Shown here piece after piece: positions 17,649 through 30,152 of a stretch of 64,000 nucleotides of DNA (position 1 is its first letter; each line of letters starts with the position of its first letter). Both the position numbers and the translations under genes were made by a program. The stretch is taken from NCBI GenBank assembly GCA_040269895.1, contig CP158568.1:4058001-4122000 (forward strand), read 5' to 3'. Origin of the DNA: Ancalomicrobiaceae bacterium S20 (GTDB lineage: Bacteria > Pseudomonadota > Alphaproteobacteria > Rhizobiales > Ancalomicrobiaceae). Below the pieces are notes generated by a model that did not search any database, was not told the DNA's origin, and saw nothing but the letters and a program-made list of their open reading frames with translations.

Positions 17649-18758
17649 ATGGCCAAGGGTCGGGGCGAGATCGAACTCGCCGGTATCGTGAAGAGCTATG
17701 ACGGCGTCACCCGCGCCGTCGACGGCATCAACCTGAAGATCCCGGACGGCGCCTATTGCTGCTTCCTCGGGCCCTCGGGCTGCGGCAAGACCACGATCCT
17801 GCGCATGATCGCCGGTCATGAGGATCCGACCGACGGCGAGATCCTGATCGGCGGCGAGGATGTCGTCGGGCTGGCGCCGGTCGAGCGCCGCACCGCGATG
17901 ATGTTCCAGTCCTATGCGCTGTTTCCGCACCTGACCGTGCGCGACAACATCGCTTTCGCGCTCCGCGTCCGCGGCATGGCGAAGGCCGAACGGCTCAAGG
18001 CCGCCGATGCGATGATCGAGAAGGTCAAGCTCGGCGAACTGGCCGACCGGTTGCCGAACCAGCTCTCCGGCGGCCAGCAGCAGCGCGTGGCGCTCGCCCG
18101 CGCCGCGATCACCGAGCCGCGCGTGCTGCTGCTCGACGAGCCGCTCTCCGCGCTGGACGAACAGCTGCGCGTCCAGATGCGCGCCGAGCTGCGCCGCATG
18201 CAGCAGGATCTCGGCATCACCTTCGTGCACGTGACGCACACCCAGCAGGAGGCGATCGCGCTCGCCGACATGGTCGTGGTGATGGAGAAGGGGCACATCC
18301 GCCAGGCCGGCCCGGCCCGCGACGTCTACGCCTTCCCGAAGGATCGCTACGTCGCCGAATTCCTCGGCGGCCAGAACGTGTTCACGGCCAAGGTCGAGGC
18401 GACCGGCGCCGGCGAGGGTTTCGTCACGGTCCGGCCGCCGGACCTGCAGCCGATCCGGGTGCCGGTCGCGCCCGGTCGGGCACCGGACGCCGGCAGCCTC
18501 GCCGACATCGCGGTACGCCGCGACGACGTCGCGCTGCTGAAGCCGTCCGAAAGCGTCGATCCGGCGCTCTCGACTCTGCCCGGCCGGGTCCGCGCGCTCG
18601 AGTACCAGGGCTCGTTCGTCAAGGTGATGCTCGATCCTGTCGGGCGCGACGAATTCATCGCCTACGTGCCGGAACGCACCTTCTTCGCGACCCCGTTCCA
18701 GGTCGGCGACCTCGCGGTCGCCGCCTGGCAGGCCGGTCACGCCCGACTGCTCGCCTGA
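17649..18758 (+). CDS. PotA-like ABC transporter ATP-binding protein
   Basis: This 369-residue ATPase has Walker A GPSGCGKTT (residues about 40-48), Q-loop FQSYALFPHLTV, signature LSGGQQQRVALARAA, Walker B VLLLDEPLSALD and H-loop VHVTHTQQEA. A TOBE regulatory domain of about 130 residues follows (EFLGGQNVFTAKVEA onward). The PotA/UgpC type of length and tail fits the two upstream permeases. GAGGAGAA precedes the ATG. Two molybdenum-hydroxylase genes and a FAD gene follow with small gaps, suggesting a joint transport-catabolism operon. Confidence 0.95.
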   Translation: MAKGRGEIELAGIVKSYDGVTRAVDGINLKIPDGAYCCFLGPSGCGKTTILRMIAGHEDPTDGEILIGGEDVVGLAPVERRTAMMFQSYALFPHLTVRDNIAFALRVRGMAKAERLKAADAMIEKVKLGELADRLPNQLSGGQQQRVALARAAITEPRVLLLDEPLSALDEQLRVQMRAELRRMQQDLGITFVHVTHTQQEAIALADMVVVMEKGHIRQAGPARDVYAFPKDRYVAEFLGGQNVFTAKVEATGAGEGFVTVRPPDLQPIRVPVAPGRAPDAGSLADIAVRRDDVALLKPSESVDPALSTLPGRVRALEYQGSFVKVMLDPVGRDEFIAYVPERTFFATPFQVGDLAVAAWQAGHARLLA

Positions 18759-18778
18759 TCCCATCCGAGGAGAGAGAC

Positions 18779-19261
18779 ATGAAGATCGAAGTCACGCTCA
18801 ACGGAGCGACCGTGGTCGACGAGGTCGAGCCGACGCTGCTCGCGGTCGACTGGATCCGCGAGAACCGGCGGCTGACCGGCACGCATGTCGGCTGCGACAC
18901 CTCTCAGTGCGGCGCCTGCACCATCCTGCTCGACGGCGCCTCGGTGAAGAGTTGCACGCTGCTTGCTTTGTCGCTCGACGGCCGCTCGGTCACCACGATC
19001 GAGGGGCTCACGGTCGGCCGCAACGATCTGCATCCGATGCAGGCGGCCTTCCACGAGCACCACGGCCTCCAGTGCGGCTTCTGCACGCCGGGGATGATCA
19101 TGCGCGCCGTCGATATCGCCAGCCAGGGCGGGCCGCTCGACGAGACGACGGTGCGCCACGCGCTCGAGGGCAACATCTGCCGCTGCACCGGATACCAGAA
19201 CATCGTCGCCTCGGTGATCGCCGGGGCCAAGACCATGAACGCCGCGACCGTGGGAGAGTGA
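18779..19261 (+). CDS. Molybdenum hydroxylase small subunit, 2Fe-2S (CoxS-like)
   Basis: This 160-residue protein has the two [2Fe-2S] domains of the xanthine oxidase family. The plant-ferredoxin cluster motif is [16 protein letters not shown] followed by SVKSCTLLA. The second, all-helical domain shows [11 protein letters not shown] and [12 protein letters not shown]. It passes electrons from the molybdenum centre to FAD. Length is normal. GAGGAGAG precedes the ATG. It is separated from the large subunit gene by one base and probably translationally coupled to it. Confidence 0.96.
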   Translation: MKIEVTLNGATVVDEVEPTLLAVDWIRENRRLTGTHVGCDTSQCGACTILLDGASVKSCTLLALSLDGRSVTTIEGLTVGRNDLHPMQAAFHEHHGLQCGFCTPGMIMRAVDIASQGGPLDETTVRHALEGNICRCTGYQNIVASVIAGAKTMNAATVGE

Positions 19262-19262
19262 C

Positions 19263-21647
<2,385 letters not shown>

Positions 21648-21657
21648 GGATCGACCC

Positions 21658-22446
21658 ATGAAACCGTTCCAGTATTTCCGGCCGGCCTCCGCCCCCGAAG
21701 CGACCGGCCTCGCCTCCGAGGACGTGCGCTATCTGGCCGGCGGCATGACGCTGCTGCCGACCATGAAGCAGAACCTCGCCGCGCCGACCGGCCTCGTCGA
21801 TCTCGCCGCCGCAGGCCTCTCGGGCGTCCGCGCGATCGACGGCGGCCTCGAGATCGGCGCGATGACGACGCACGCGACGGTCGCCACGTCTGCTCTGGTC
21901 CGCGAGGTGCTGCCGGCGCTCGCCAAGCTCGCCGGCGGCATCGGCGATCCGGCCGTGCGCAATCGCGGCACGATCGGCGGCTCGGTCGCCAACGACGACC
22001 CGTCTGCCGACTACCCGGCCGGCGTGCTCGGCCTCGGTGCGACAATCGTCACCGACCGCCGGACCATCGCAGCCGACGACTTCTTCCTCGGCATGTTCAC
22101 CACCGCGCTGGAGCCGGGCGAACTGATCACGGCATTCCGCTTTCCGCTGCCGGTCGCGGCGGCCTACGCCAAGTTCCGCTCGCCGGCCTCGCGCTATGCG
22201 CTGGCAGGCGTGTTCGTGGCGAAGTTCGCCGATGGCGTCCGCGTCGCGGTGACCGGGGCGGCGCCCTCGGTCTTCCGCGTTCCGGCGATGGAGGCGGCGC
22301 TGGCGGCGGATTTCTCGCCCGAGGCGATCGCGGCGATCGCGATCGATCCGGCCGAGATGCTGTCGGACATGCACGCCGAGGCGGCCTATCGGGCGCATCT
22401 CGTCGGCGTCATGGCGCGCAGGGCCGTGGCCGAAGCCACGGCCTGA
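21658..22446 (+). CDS. Molybdenum hydroxylase medium subunit, FAD-binding (CoxM-like)
   Basis: This 262-residue protein is the FAD subunit of the hydroxylase. It has the PCMH-type FAD motif [15 protein letters not shown] near residue 27 and the second motif [21 protein letters not shown] near residue 100. A CO dehydrogenase flavoprotein C-terminal domain follows. Length is slightly short but complete. The ATG at 21658 lies ten bases after the large-subunit stop. It receives electrons from the iron-sulfur subunit and hands them to an acceptor. Confidence 0.95.
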   Translation: MKPFQYFRPASAPEATGLASEDVRYLAGGMTLLPTMKQNLAAPTGLVDLAAAGLSGVRAIDGGLEIGAMTTHATVATSALVREVLPALAKLAGGIGDPAVRNRGTIGGSVANDDPSADYPAGVLGLGATIVTDRRTIAADDFFLGMFTTALEPGELITAFRFPLPVAAAYAKFRSPASRYALAGVFVAKFADGVRVAVTGAAPSVFRVPAMEAALAADFSPEAIAAIAIDPAEMLSDMHAEAAYRAHLVGVMARRAVAEATA

Positions 22447-22500
22447 GCGCCGAGCCGGGGCCCGGGGAGCGACCAAGAACCTCGAACGAGGACGAATTTC

Positions 22501-23941
22501 ATGAGCATCGACCTACCCACGGCCGGCCTCGTCGCCGCGCCGAACGACCTCGCACGCCTGTCGGTCGCCGCCATGATCGACGGTTACGCCTCCGGCACGA
22601 TCACGCCGAGCGAGGTCACGGAAGCCGTCATCGCGGCGATCGATCGTGCCGACGCCAAGCTCAAGATCGTGGTGACGCCGCTCTACGATCAGGCGCGCGC
22701 CGCCGCCGCGCAGGCCACCGCCGACTGGAAGGCGGGTCGGCCGGCGGGGCCGCTCGCCGGTGTGCCGATCAGCGTGAAGGATCTCATCTACGTCGGCGGC
22801 GTCGCGGCCAAGGCGGGCGCACCCGGTCTCGACGGCTTCGTCGCGCCGACCGACGCGGCCGTGGTCGAGCGGATCCGCGCGGCCGGCGCGATCGTCACCT
22901 GCAAGACCACGACCTGCGAGTCCGGCTACAAGCTGACCGCCGACAGCCCGGTCTCGGGCATCACGCGCAATCCCTGGAACCCGTCGCGGACCTCCGGCGG
23001 CTCGAGCGGCGGGGCGGCGGCGGGCGTCGCCGCCGGTTGCGGGCCGCTCGCGCTCGGCACCGACGGCGTCGGCTCGATCCGGGTACCCTCGGCGTTCTGC
23101 GGTGTGGTCGGCATCAAACCGACCTTCGGGCTGGTTCCGCGTTCGCCCGGCTTCTCGCCGCCGTCCTGGGCCTCACTCGCCCATACCGGCCCGATCGCGC
23201 GCAGCGTCGCCGACGCCGCGGCGCTGCTGTCGGTGATCGCCGGCCCCGACATCCGCGACCCGGCCTGCCTGCCGGCGACCGGCGGCAGCTATTCGGCCGG
23301 CATTCGATCGCTGAAGGGCTCACGATCGCCACCTCGGTCGACTTCGGCTACGCGCCGGTCGATCCGGACGTGCGGCAGGCCTTCACCGAGGCGGTCGACG
23401 TGCTCGGCCGGCTCGGCGCCAGCCTGCGCCAGGATGCGATCCGCCTGCCGGCCGACGTGCTGGAGACGACGCTGAGGCCGATCGCCTTCTCCGAGCAGGC
23501 CGCCGCGGTCGCCGCGCGCGATCCGGCCGACTTCGCACGGTCGGAGCCGGCCTATCTCGACGTGATCCAGGCAGGGCGCACGTTCAGCGCGGTCGATTAC
23601 ATCGAGGCGAGCTACCGCCGCGCGAGCTGCGCGGCCTGTTCGTCGAGCTGTTCAAGACGGCGCAGGTGCTGATCACGCCGACCGTGGCCGTGCCAGCCTT
23701 CGCGGCCGGCACGCTCGGCGTCGACACGATCGACGGCCGGGCGGTCGACCCGCATCTCGGCTGGTCGCCGTTCACCTGGCCGATCAACCTGACCGGGCTG
23801 CCGGCCGCGACGATCCCTTGCGGACTGTCGCGCGACGGCCTGCCGATCGGCCTGCAGATCATCGCGCCCTGGCTGGAGGAACAGCGCATCCTGACCGTCG
23901 CCGCCGCGCTCGAAGCCGCGCTGCCGCCGCTCGGGGGCTGA
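22501..23941 (+). pseudogene. Amidase (amidase-signature family), two frameshifts
   Basis: The first frame (ATG 22501, GAGGAC upstream) encodes the catalytic core: PISVKDLIYVGG with the Lys, RTSGGSSGGAAAG with the Ser pair and GTDGVGSIRVPSAFCG. Near 23320 the frame is lost (GIRSLKG|LTIATSVDFGYAP), and the second frame runs to about 23620. There it is lost again (ASYRR|ELRGLFVELFKTAQ), ending at 23941 with PINLTGLPAATIPCGLSRDG. Both breaks look like single missing bases, and joined they give an amidase of about 480 residues, the usual length. Family members hydrolyse amides to acid and ammonia. It follows the molybdenum hydroxylase genes and would release nitrogen. Sequence error or recent decay cannot be separated here. 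Confidence 0.85.
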
Positions 23942-23978
23942 CCGGCCAGCCTGGAACAAGGCAAAAGCACCAGCGATC

Positions 23979-24713
23979 TCAGGCGTCGGCTTCCGCAAAC
24001 CGGTAACCGACGCCGGGCTCGGTGCGGATCACGGCCGGATTGCTCGGATCGGCTTCGATCTTGGTGCGGATCTGACCGATGAAGACGCGCAGATACTGCG
24101 TATCGTCGGTGTGGGCCGGGCCCCAGACGGCGGTCAGGATCTGGCGATGCGTGACCACGCGGCCGGCGTGGCGCGCGAGCACGGCGACGAGGTCGTATTC
24201 CTTCGGCGTCAGTTTCACCGGCTCGCCGGCGCGCGTGACGAGGCGCCGTTCGAGGTCGACGACCAGATCGCCGACCTCGACACGCGCCGGCTCGCGCTTT
24301 TCGACCGCGGCATGACGCGTGGCGGTCCTGAGCCGCGCCATCAGTTCGCCGATGCCGAAGGGCTTTTCGATGTAATCGTCGGCGCCGAGATCGAGCGCGG
24401 CGATCTTCTCGGCCTCGCGGTCGCGCGCCGACAGGACCACGATCGGCACCTTCGAGAAGGCGCGCACCGCCTCGATCACCTGCTTGCCGTCCATGTCGGG
24501 CAGGCCGAGATCGAGCACCACGACATCGGGCGCGCGGGCCGCGACCAGCCGCACCGCCTCGCGGCCGGTGTCGGCGGCGATCACCTCGTAGCCGGCGGTC
24601 GACAGCGCGACCTTCAGGAAACGGACGATCTCGGGTTCATCGTCGACCGCGAGAATGCGCAGGCCCGTTCCGTGCGATCCTGCCGTCGATCCGGTGATCT
24701 GGGCACCCGTCAT
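23979..24713 (-). CDS. kdpE: KdpE response regulator
   Basis: This 244-residue OmpR-type protein has a receiver domain with phospho-acceptor Asp in VVVLDLGLPDMDGKQ and conserved Lys in IEKPFG. The C-terminal winged helix contains LTPKEYDLVAVLARHAGRVVTH and IRTEPGVGYRF. The start ATG overlaps the kdpD stop (ATGA), which fits its role as KdpD partner activating kdp transcription under K+ limitation. An N-terminal extension of about 12 residues precedes the receiver. Confidence 0.95.
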   Translation of the reverse strand: MTGAQITGSTAGSHGTGLRILAVDDEPEIVRFLKVALSTAGYEVIAADTGREAVRLVAARAPDVVVLDLGLPDMDGKQVIEAVRAFSKVPIVVLSARDREAEKIAALDLGADDYIEKPFGIGELMARLRTATRHAAVEKREPARVEVGDLVVDLERRLVTRAGEPVKLTPKEYDLVAVLARHAGRVVTHRQILTAVWGPAHTDDTQYLRVFIGQIRTKIEADPSNPAVIRTEPGVGYRFAEADA

Positions 24714-27424
24714 GCGCGGGCTCCGGTTGCAACGCCGGTGTCGGCCGGGACCTCGGCGGCCGGCAAGCGGACCACGATGCGCGTGCCGCGGCGCCGGACG
24801 GCCGGGCTCTCGGCCTTGATCGTGCCGCCCATCGCCGCCACGAGGCCGCGGCAGATCGACAGGCCGAGGCCGGTGCCGGGCTTGCGGCCATCGGCGCGGC
24901 CGGCACGGAAGAACTTCTCGAAGATCCGGTCCAGATCCGCCGGCTTCACGCCCGGCCCCTCGTCGGTGACGCTGATCACGATCTCCGGCCCCTGCTGTCG
25001 CGCATGCACGGCGACGCCGCGCTCGCCGCCATACTTGTGCGCATTGTCGAGCAGATTGAACAGCACCTGTTCGAGCAGCTGCGCGTCGCCGCGCACGAAG
25101 GGCAGGTCCGGCGCCAGACTGACGGTGGTCGACTCGGCCGGATAGACCTTGTCGGCGCGACCGACCGCGGTCCTGATCGCATCGGCGACGTCGACCCAGT
25201 CGCGCTTGATCTTCACCGCGCCCGATTCGATGCGCGACATGTCGATCAGGTTGGCGACGAAGCGGTTGAGCCGCGCGGCCTCCTGCTCGATCGAACCGAG
25301 CAGCTCGCGCCGCGCCGCGGGCGTCATCGCCTCGCCGAGCTCGGACAGGGTCGTCACCGCGCCGGTGATGGTGGCGAGCGGCGTGCGCAGATCGTGGCTC
25401 AGCGAGGCGAGCAGCGCGTCGCGCACCGCCTCGTTCTCCTGCAGGGCGGCCGCCTTGACCGCCTCGCCGAACAGGAGCGAGCGATCGAGCGCGATCGCGG
25501 CCTGTTCGACGATCGCCGCCAGGCTGCGGTCGAGGTCGGCCGGCAGCGGCGCGGCCTGATCCGGCGGCTCGAAGCCGATCACGCCGACGACGCCGCGCGG
25601 CGTGACCAGCGGCCGGAACTGGAACCGCGCCTTCGGCAGGGTGCCGGTCCGCCAGCCGGCGACCTCGGCCTTCTCGAAGGCCCAGCGCGCGGCGCTGATC
25701 TCGGCCGTGTCGAGGCCCTCGTCCGGGGGCCAGGCGGCCTGAAGCTCGAGATCGCCGTCGCGGGGCAGGAGCAGCAGCGCGCGGCCGCCGAGCGCGCGAT
25801 GGGCATGGGCGACGGTCGCCTCGGCAACGCCGTCGACATCGGCCGCGGCGGAGAGTTTCGAGGTGAAGCTCGACAGCGCCTGCGAGGCCTCGGCGCGCTG
25901 CCAGGCCTGCCGCGACTGCTCGCGCACCCGGCCGGCGAGCGAGCCGGTCATCACCGCGACGATCAGGAACACGACCAGCGCGAGCAGTTCATGCGGCTCG
26001 GCGATGGTGAAGGTGTAGAGCGGCGGGATGAAGAAGAAATTGTAGGCGAAGAACGACAGGAAGGCCGCGATGACCGCCGCGCGCGTGCCGGTGCGGGCCG
26101 CCGCGAACAGCACGGCGGTCAGGAACACCATCGACAGGTTGGGCAGCTTCAGGAAATGGGTCAGCGCCTCGCCGACGCCGACCGCGCCGGCGACCGCCAC
26201 GGCGGCGACCAGCGTCTCGCGACCGAGATGGCGCGGGTCCGACAGGCCGGCGCGCCAGAGCGGCGTTCCGACATGGGCCTCCTCGTCGGCGACCACCGTG
26301 ACGCCGATCTCGCGCGAGCGCCGGATCAGGCGATCGGCCGGCGAGCGGCGCAGGAGCCGCGCCACCGTCGAGCGCGCCGAGCGGCCGACCACGATCTGGG
26401 TGACGTTCTCGCGCCGGGCATAGCGCAGCACGTCTTCGACGAAATCGCGCACCGCGATGCGCGCGGTCTCCGCGCCGAGGCTCTCGGCGAGGCGCAGCGC
26501 CTCGGTCGTCGCCTTGGCGCGGCCCGGATCGGCCTCGTCGGCGCCCGGCCGCTCGGCATGCAGCGCGACGAAGCCGGCGTTGAGCGCGGTCGCGAGGCTC
26601 GCGGTCCGGCGCACCAGCCGCTCGCTCTCCGGTCCGCCGCCGATCAGCACCATCAGCCGTTCGGAACTGCCCCAGGGGCCTTCGATCGCCTTCTGGCGCA
26701 GGATCTCGACCATCTGGTCGTCGACCCGGTCGGCGGTGCGGCGCAGGGCGAGTTCGCGCAGCGCGGTCAGGTTGCCGGGCGTGAAGAAATTGTCGATCGC
26801 GCGCCGGGCGGTATCGGCCATGTAGACCTTGCCGTCGCGCAGGCGTTCGATCAGCTCGTCGGGCGTGATGTCGACGAGCACGACGTCGTCGGCCTCCTGG
26901 AGCACGGTGTCGGGCACCGTCTCGCGGACCGTGACGCCCGTGATGCGGCCGACGACGTCCTTCAGGCTCTCCAGATGCTGGATGTTGAGCGCGGTCCAGA
27001 CGTCGATGCCGGCGTCGAGCAGTTCGTCGACGTCCTGCCAGCGCTTCGGATGGCGGCTGTCGGGCGCGTTGGTGTGCGCGAGTTCATCGACGACGATCAG
27101 CTTCGGCCGACGGGCGAGCGCGCTGTCGAGATCGAATTCCGCGATGGCGCGGCCGCCATGATCGACGATCCGGCGCGGCAGGATCTCGAGATCTGCGGTC
27201 AACGCTGCGGTCTCGGCGCGGCCGTGGGTCTCGACGAGACCGATCACCACGTCGATGCCGTCGGCCTTCAGCCGGCGGGCGCCCTGCAACATGGCGTAGG
27301 TCTTCCCCACGCCGGGCGAGGCGCCGAGGAAGACCTTCAGGCGGCCGCGCCGGCCCGGCCCCGCGAGCGCCAGCAGCGCATCGGGGTCGGGGCGGCGGTC
27401 GTCGGGATCACGCGGTGGCGCCAT
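24710..27424 (-). CDS. kdpD: KdpD osmosensitive K+ channel histidine kinase
   Basis: This 904-residue membrane kinase has the complete KdpD layout. The N-terminal KdpD domain carries a Walker A type GASPGVGKTYAM (about residue 33) and VVDELAHTNAPDSRHPKRW. A universal-stress-protein domain follows (about 250-370), then four transmembrane helices (about 400-500), a GAF-like region, the H-box SLSHDLRTPLATITGAVTTL and a HATPase domain with GTGLGLSICRGLVAAMGG. It senses K+ limitation and phosphorylates KdpE. It lies 38 bases after kdpC and overlaps kdpE, giving a single kdpFABCDE transcription unit. Confidence 0.96.
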   Translation of the reverse strand: MAPPRDPDDRRPDPDALLALAGPGRRGRLKVFLGASPGVGKTYAMLQGARRLKADGIDVVIGLVETHGRAETAALTADLEILPRRIVDHGGRAIAEFDLDSALARRPKLIVVDELAHTNAPDSRHPKRWQDVDELLDAGIDVWTALNIQHLESLKDVVGRITGVTVRETVPDTVLQEADDVVLVDITPDELIERLRDGKVYMADTARRAIDNFFTPGNLTALRELALRRTADRVDDQMVEILRQKAIEGPWGSSERLMVLIGGGPESERLVRRTASLATALNAGFVALHAERPGADEADPGRAKATTEALRLAESLGAETARIAVRDFVEDVLRYARRENVTQIVVGRSARSTVARLLRRSPADRLIRRSREIGVTVVADEEAHVGTPLWRAGLSDPRHLGRETLVAAVAVAGAVGVGEALTHFLKLPNLSMVFLTAVLFAAARTGTRAAVIAAFLSFFAYNFFFIPPLYTFTIAEPHELLALVVFLIVAVMTGSLAGRVREQSRQAWQRAEASQALSSFTSKLSAAADVDGVAEATVAHAHRALGGRALLLLPRDGDLELQAAWPPDEGLDTAEISAARWAFEKAEVAGWRTGTLPKARFQFRPLVTPRGVVGVIGFEPPDQAAPLPADLDRSLAAIVEQAAIALDRSLLFGEAVKAAALQENEAVRDALLASLSHDLRTPLATITGAVTTLSELGEAMTPAARRELLGSIEQEAARLNRFVANLIDMSRIESGAVKIKRDWVDVADAIRTAVGRADKVYPAESTTVSLAPDLPFVRGDAQLLEQVLFNLLDNAHKYGGERGVAVHARQQGPEIVISVTDEGPGVKPADLDRIFEKFFRAGRADGRKPGTGLGLSICRGLVAAMGGTIKAESPAVRRRGTRIVVRLPAAEVPADTGVATGARA

Positions 27425-27462
27425 CGCTTCCGTCTCTCGCCCATTTCTCTCCGGTCGACCGC

Positions 27463-28059
27463 TCAGGATCGGCCGGTCGCGTCGAGCGCCAGATTGAGGC
27501 CGAGGACGTTGACGCGCGGTTCACCGAAGATGCCCAGGAACCGTCGCTCCACGCGCGTCGCGACCAGCGCCTTCACCGCGGCCTCGTCGAGCCCGCGCGC
27601 CTTGGCGACGCGCGGAACCTGAGCATAGGCGAAAGCCGGCGAGATGTCGGGGTCGAGGCCCGAGGCCGAGGCGGTGACCGCGTCGGCGGGCACCGGCTTC
27701 GCCAACCCGGAAGCCTCGATATCGGCCTTCATGCGATCGATCAGCTTCTGCGAGGTCGGCCCGAGGTTCGAACCGGACGAGTTGGCCGCGTTATAGGGCG
27801 CGTCGATCGTCTTCGACGCGTCGTTCGGATCCGGCGCCGAGGTCGCCGACGGGCGACCGTGGAAGTAGCGTTCGGACGCGAAATTCTGGCCGATCAGCGC
27901 CGAACCGATGACCTTGCCGCCGGCCACGACCGGGCTGCCGTTGGCGGCCGAGGGCATGGCGACCTGGGCGAGGCCGGTGATCGCGAGCGGATAGGCGAGG
28001 CCGAGCAGGACCGTGAAGCCGGCCGTCAGCACGATCGCGGGGCGGATATGGTGGAGCAT
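27463..28059 (-). CDS. kdpC: K+-transporting ATPase subunit C
   Basis: This 198-residue protein has one N-terminal membrane helix ([27 protein letters not shown]) and the periplasmic KdpC domain. Typical stretches are [37 protein letters not shown] and [21 protein letters not shown]. It stabilises the KdpB-KdpA complex. GAGGAGG precedes the ATG, and it sits 10 bases after kdpB. Confidence 0.97.
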   Translation of the reverse strand: MLHHIRPAIVLTAGFTVLLGLAYPLAITGLAQVAMPSAANGSPVVAGGKVIGSALIGQNFASERYFHGRPSATSAPDPNDASKTIDAPYNAANSSGSNLGPTSQKLIDRMKADIEASGLAKPVPADAVTASASGLDPDISPAFAYAQVPRVAKARGLDEAAVKALVATRVERRFLGIFGEPRVNVLGLNLALDATGRS

Positions 28060-28069
28060 CGGATCCTCC

Positions 28070-30139
28070 TCAGGCGAGATGCAGCGCGGCGACGACGAGG
28101 TCGATCGCCTTGATGCCGACGAAGGGCAGCACGAGGCCGCCGAGGCCGTAGACGACGAGATTGCGCTTCAGGAGCGCCGCGGCACCGACCGGGCGATAGG
28201 ACACGCCCTTCAGCGCGAGCGGGATCAACGCGATGATGATCAGCGCGTTGAAGATCACCGCCGACAGGATCGCCGACTGCGGCGAGGCGAGCCGCATGAC
28301 GTTCAGCGCGCCGAGCTCCGGATAGGTGGCGATGAACAGCGCCGGCAGGATCGCGAAATACTTCGCGACGTCGTTGGCGATCGAGAAGGTGGTCAGCGAG
28401 CCGCGCGTCATCAGGAGCTGCTTGCCGATCTCGACGATCTCGATGAGCTTGGTCGGATTGCTGTCGAGATCGACCATGTTGCCGGCCTCGCGGGCGGCCT
28501 GGGTGCCGGTCTGCATGGCGACGCCGACATCGGCCTGGGCGAGCGCGGGGGCGTCGTTGGTGCCGTCGCCGCACATGGCGATCAGCCGGCCGCCGACCTG
28601 CTCGCGGCGGATGTAGCGCAGCTTGTCCTCGGGGGTCGCCTCGGCGATGAAGTCGTCGACGCCCGCCTCGGAGGCGATGCTCGCGGCGGTGACCGGGTTG
28701 TCGCCGGTGACCATCACGGTCTTGATGCCCATCGAGCGCAGCGCGGCGAAGCGCTCGCGGATGCCGGGCTTCACCACGTCCTTCAGGTGGACGACGCCGA
28801 GCAGGCGCCGGCCGTCGATCACGCCGAGCGGCGTGCCGCCCGAGCGGGCGATGCGGTCGACCGCGCGGCGGAACTCCTCCGGCGCGGCCGGCAGCGTGTG
28901 GCCGGCGATCTTCAGGATCGCGTCGACCGCACCCTTGCGGATCGAGCGTTCGCCGATGTCGATGCCGGAGACGCGGGTCTGGGCGGCGAAGGGGACGACG
29001 GTCGCGCCTTCGGCGGCGCCGGCGGGCTCGGTGATGCCGTATTCGCCGCGGGCGAGCGCCACGATCGAGCGGCCCTCGGGCGTCTCGTCGGCGAGGCTCG
29101 CGAGCAGGACGGCCTCGGCGAGCGTCGCCTCGGTGACGCCGGCGACGGGGATGAACTCCGACGCCATGCGGTTGCCGAAGGTGATCGTGCCGGTCTTGTC
29201 GAGCAGCAGCGTGTCGACGTCGCCGGCCGCCTCGACCGCACGGCCGGAGGTGGCGATGACGTTGAAGCGGATCAGCCGGTCCATGCCGGCGATGCCGATC
29301 GCCGACAGGAGGCCGCCGATCGTGGTCGGGATCAGCGTCACCAGCAGCGCGACCAGCACCACGACCGACAGCGCCGTGCCGGAGTAGCCGGCCAGGCCCC
29401 AGAGCGTGACGACCGCGATCAGGAAGATCAGCGTCATGCCGGAGAGCAGGATCGACAGCGCCAGTTCGTTCGGCGTCTTCTGCCGCTCGGCGCCTTCGAC
29501 CAGCGCGATCATGCGATCGATGAAGGTCTCGCCCGGCTTGGCGGTGATCTTCACCTTGATCCAGTCGGACAGCACCGTGGTGCCGCCGGTGACCGCCGAG
29601 CGGTCGCCGCCGGCCTCGCGGATCACCGGCGCGGATTCGCCGGTGATCGCGGCCTCGTTGACCGAGGCGACACCCTCGACGATCTCGCCGTCGAGCGGAA
29701 TGAGATCGCCGGCCTCGACCAGCACGATGTCGCCGATCTCGAGCTCGGTCGGGGCGACGCCCTCGTAGATCCGGTCCGGACTGTCCGGGAACAGGAGCTT
29801 CTTGGCGACCGTGTCGCTGCGGGTCTTGCGCAGCGAGGCGGCCTGCGCCTTGCCGCGGCCCTCGGCCACGGCTTCGGCGAAGGTCGCGAACAGGACCGTG
29901 AACCACAGCCAGGCCGCGATCTGGCCGGAGAAGACCGGCGTGCCGGTATGGGCGACGAGGTCGCGGACGAACAGGACCGTGACGAGCGCCGCGACCACCT
30001 CGGTGACGAAGATCACCGGATTGCGCATGAGCTGACGCGGATCGAGCTTCAGCACCGACTGGAGCGCCGCGGTGCGCAGGATCGCGCCATCGAGGAGCCG
30101 CGGGGCGGCGGAGGACTTGGGACTATTGGGCTTGGCCAT
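28070..30139 (-). CDS. kdpB: K+-transporting P-type ATPase subunit B
   Basis: This 689-residue catalytic subunit has the P-type ATPase phosphorylation motif [18 protein letters not shown], the TGES-type loop [15 protein letters not shown], and the hinge [21 protein letters not shown]. Seven or so helices surround them. It drives K+ import through KdpA by ATP hydrolysis. GAGGAGG lies eight bases before the ATG. Length is normal for the family. Confidence 0.97.
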   Translation of the reverse strand: MAKPNSPKSSAAPRLLDGAILRTAALQSVLKLDPRQLMRNPVIFVTEVVAALVTVLFVRDLVAHTGTPVFSGQIAAWLWFTVLFATFAEAVAEGRGKAQAASLRKTRSDTVAKKLLFPDSPDRIYEGVAPTELEIGDIVLVEAGDLIPLDGEIVEGVASVNEAAITGESAPVIREAGGDRSAVTGGTTVLSDWIKVKITAKPGETFIDRMIALVEGAERQKTPNELALSILLSGMTLIFLIAVVTLWGLAGYSGTALSVVVLVALLVTLIPTTIGGLLSAIGIAGMDRLIRFNVIATSGRAVEAAGDVDTLLLDKTGTITFGNRMASEFIPVAGVTEATLAEAVLLASLADETPEGRSIVALARGEYGITEPAGAAEGATVVPFAAQTRVSGIDIGERSIRKGAVDAILKIAGHTLPAAPEEFRRAVDRIARSGGTPLGVIDGRRLLGVVHLKDVVKPGIRERFAALRSMGIKTVMVTGDNPVTAASIASEAGVDDFIAEATPEDKLRYIRREQVGGRLIAMCGDGTNDAPALAQADVGVAMQTGTQAAREAGNMVDLDSNPTKLIEIVEIGKQLLMTRGSLTTFSIANDVAKYFAILPALFIATYPELGALNVMRLASPQSAILSAVIFNALIIIALIPLALKGVSYRPVGAAALLKRNLVVYGLGGLVLPFVGIKAIDLVVAALHLA

Positions 30140-30152
30140 GGAAGGTGCCTCC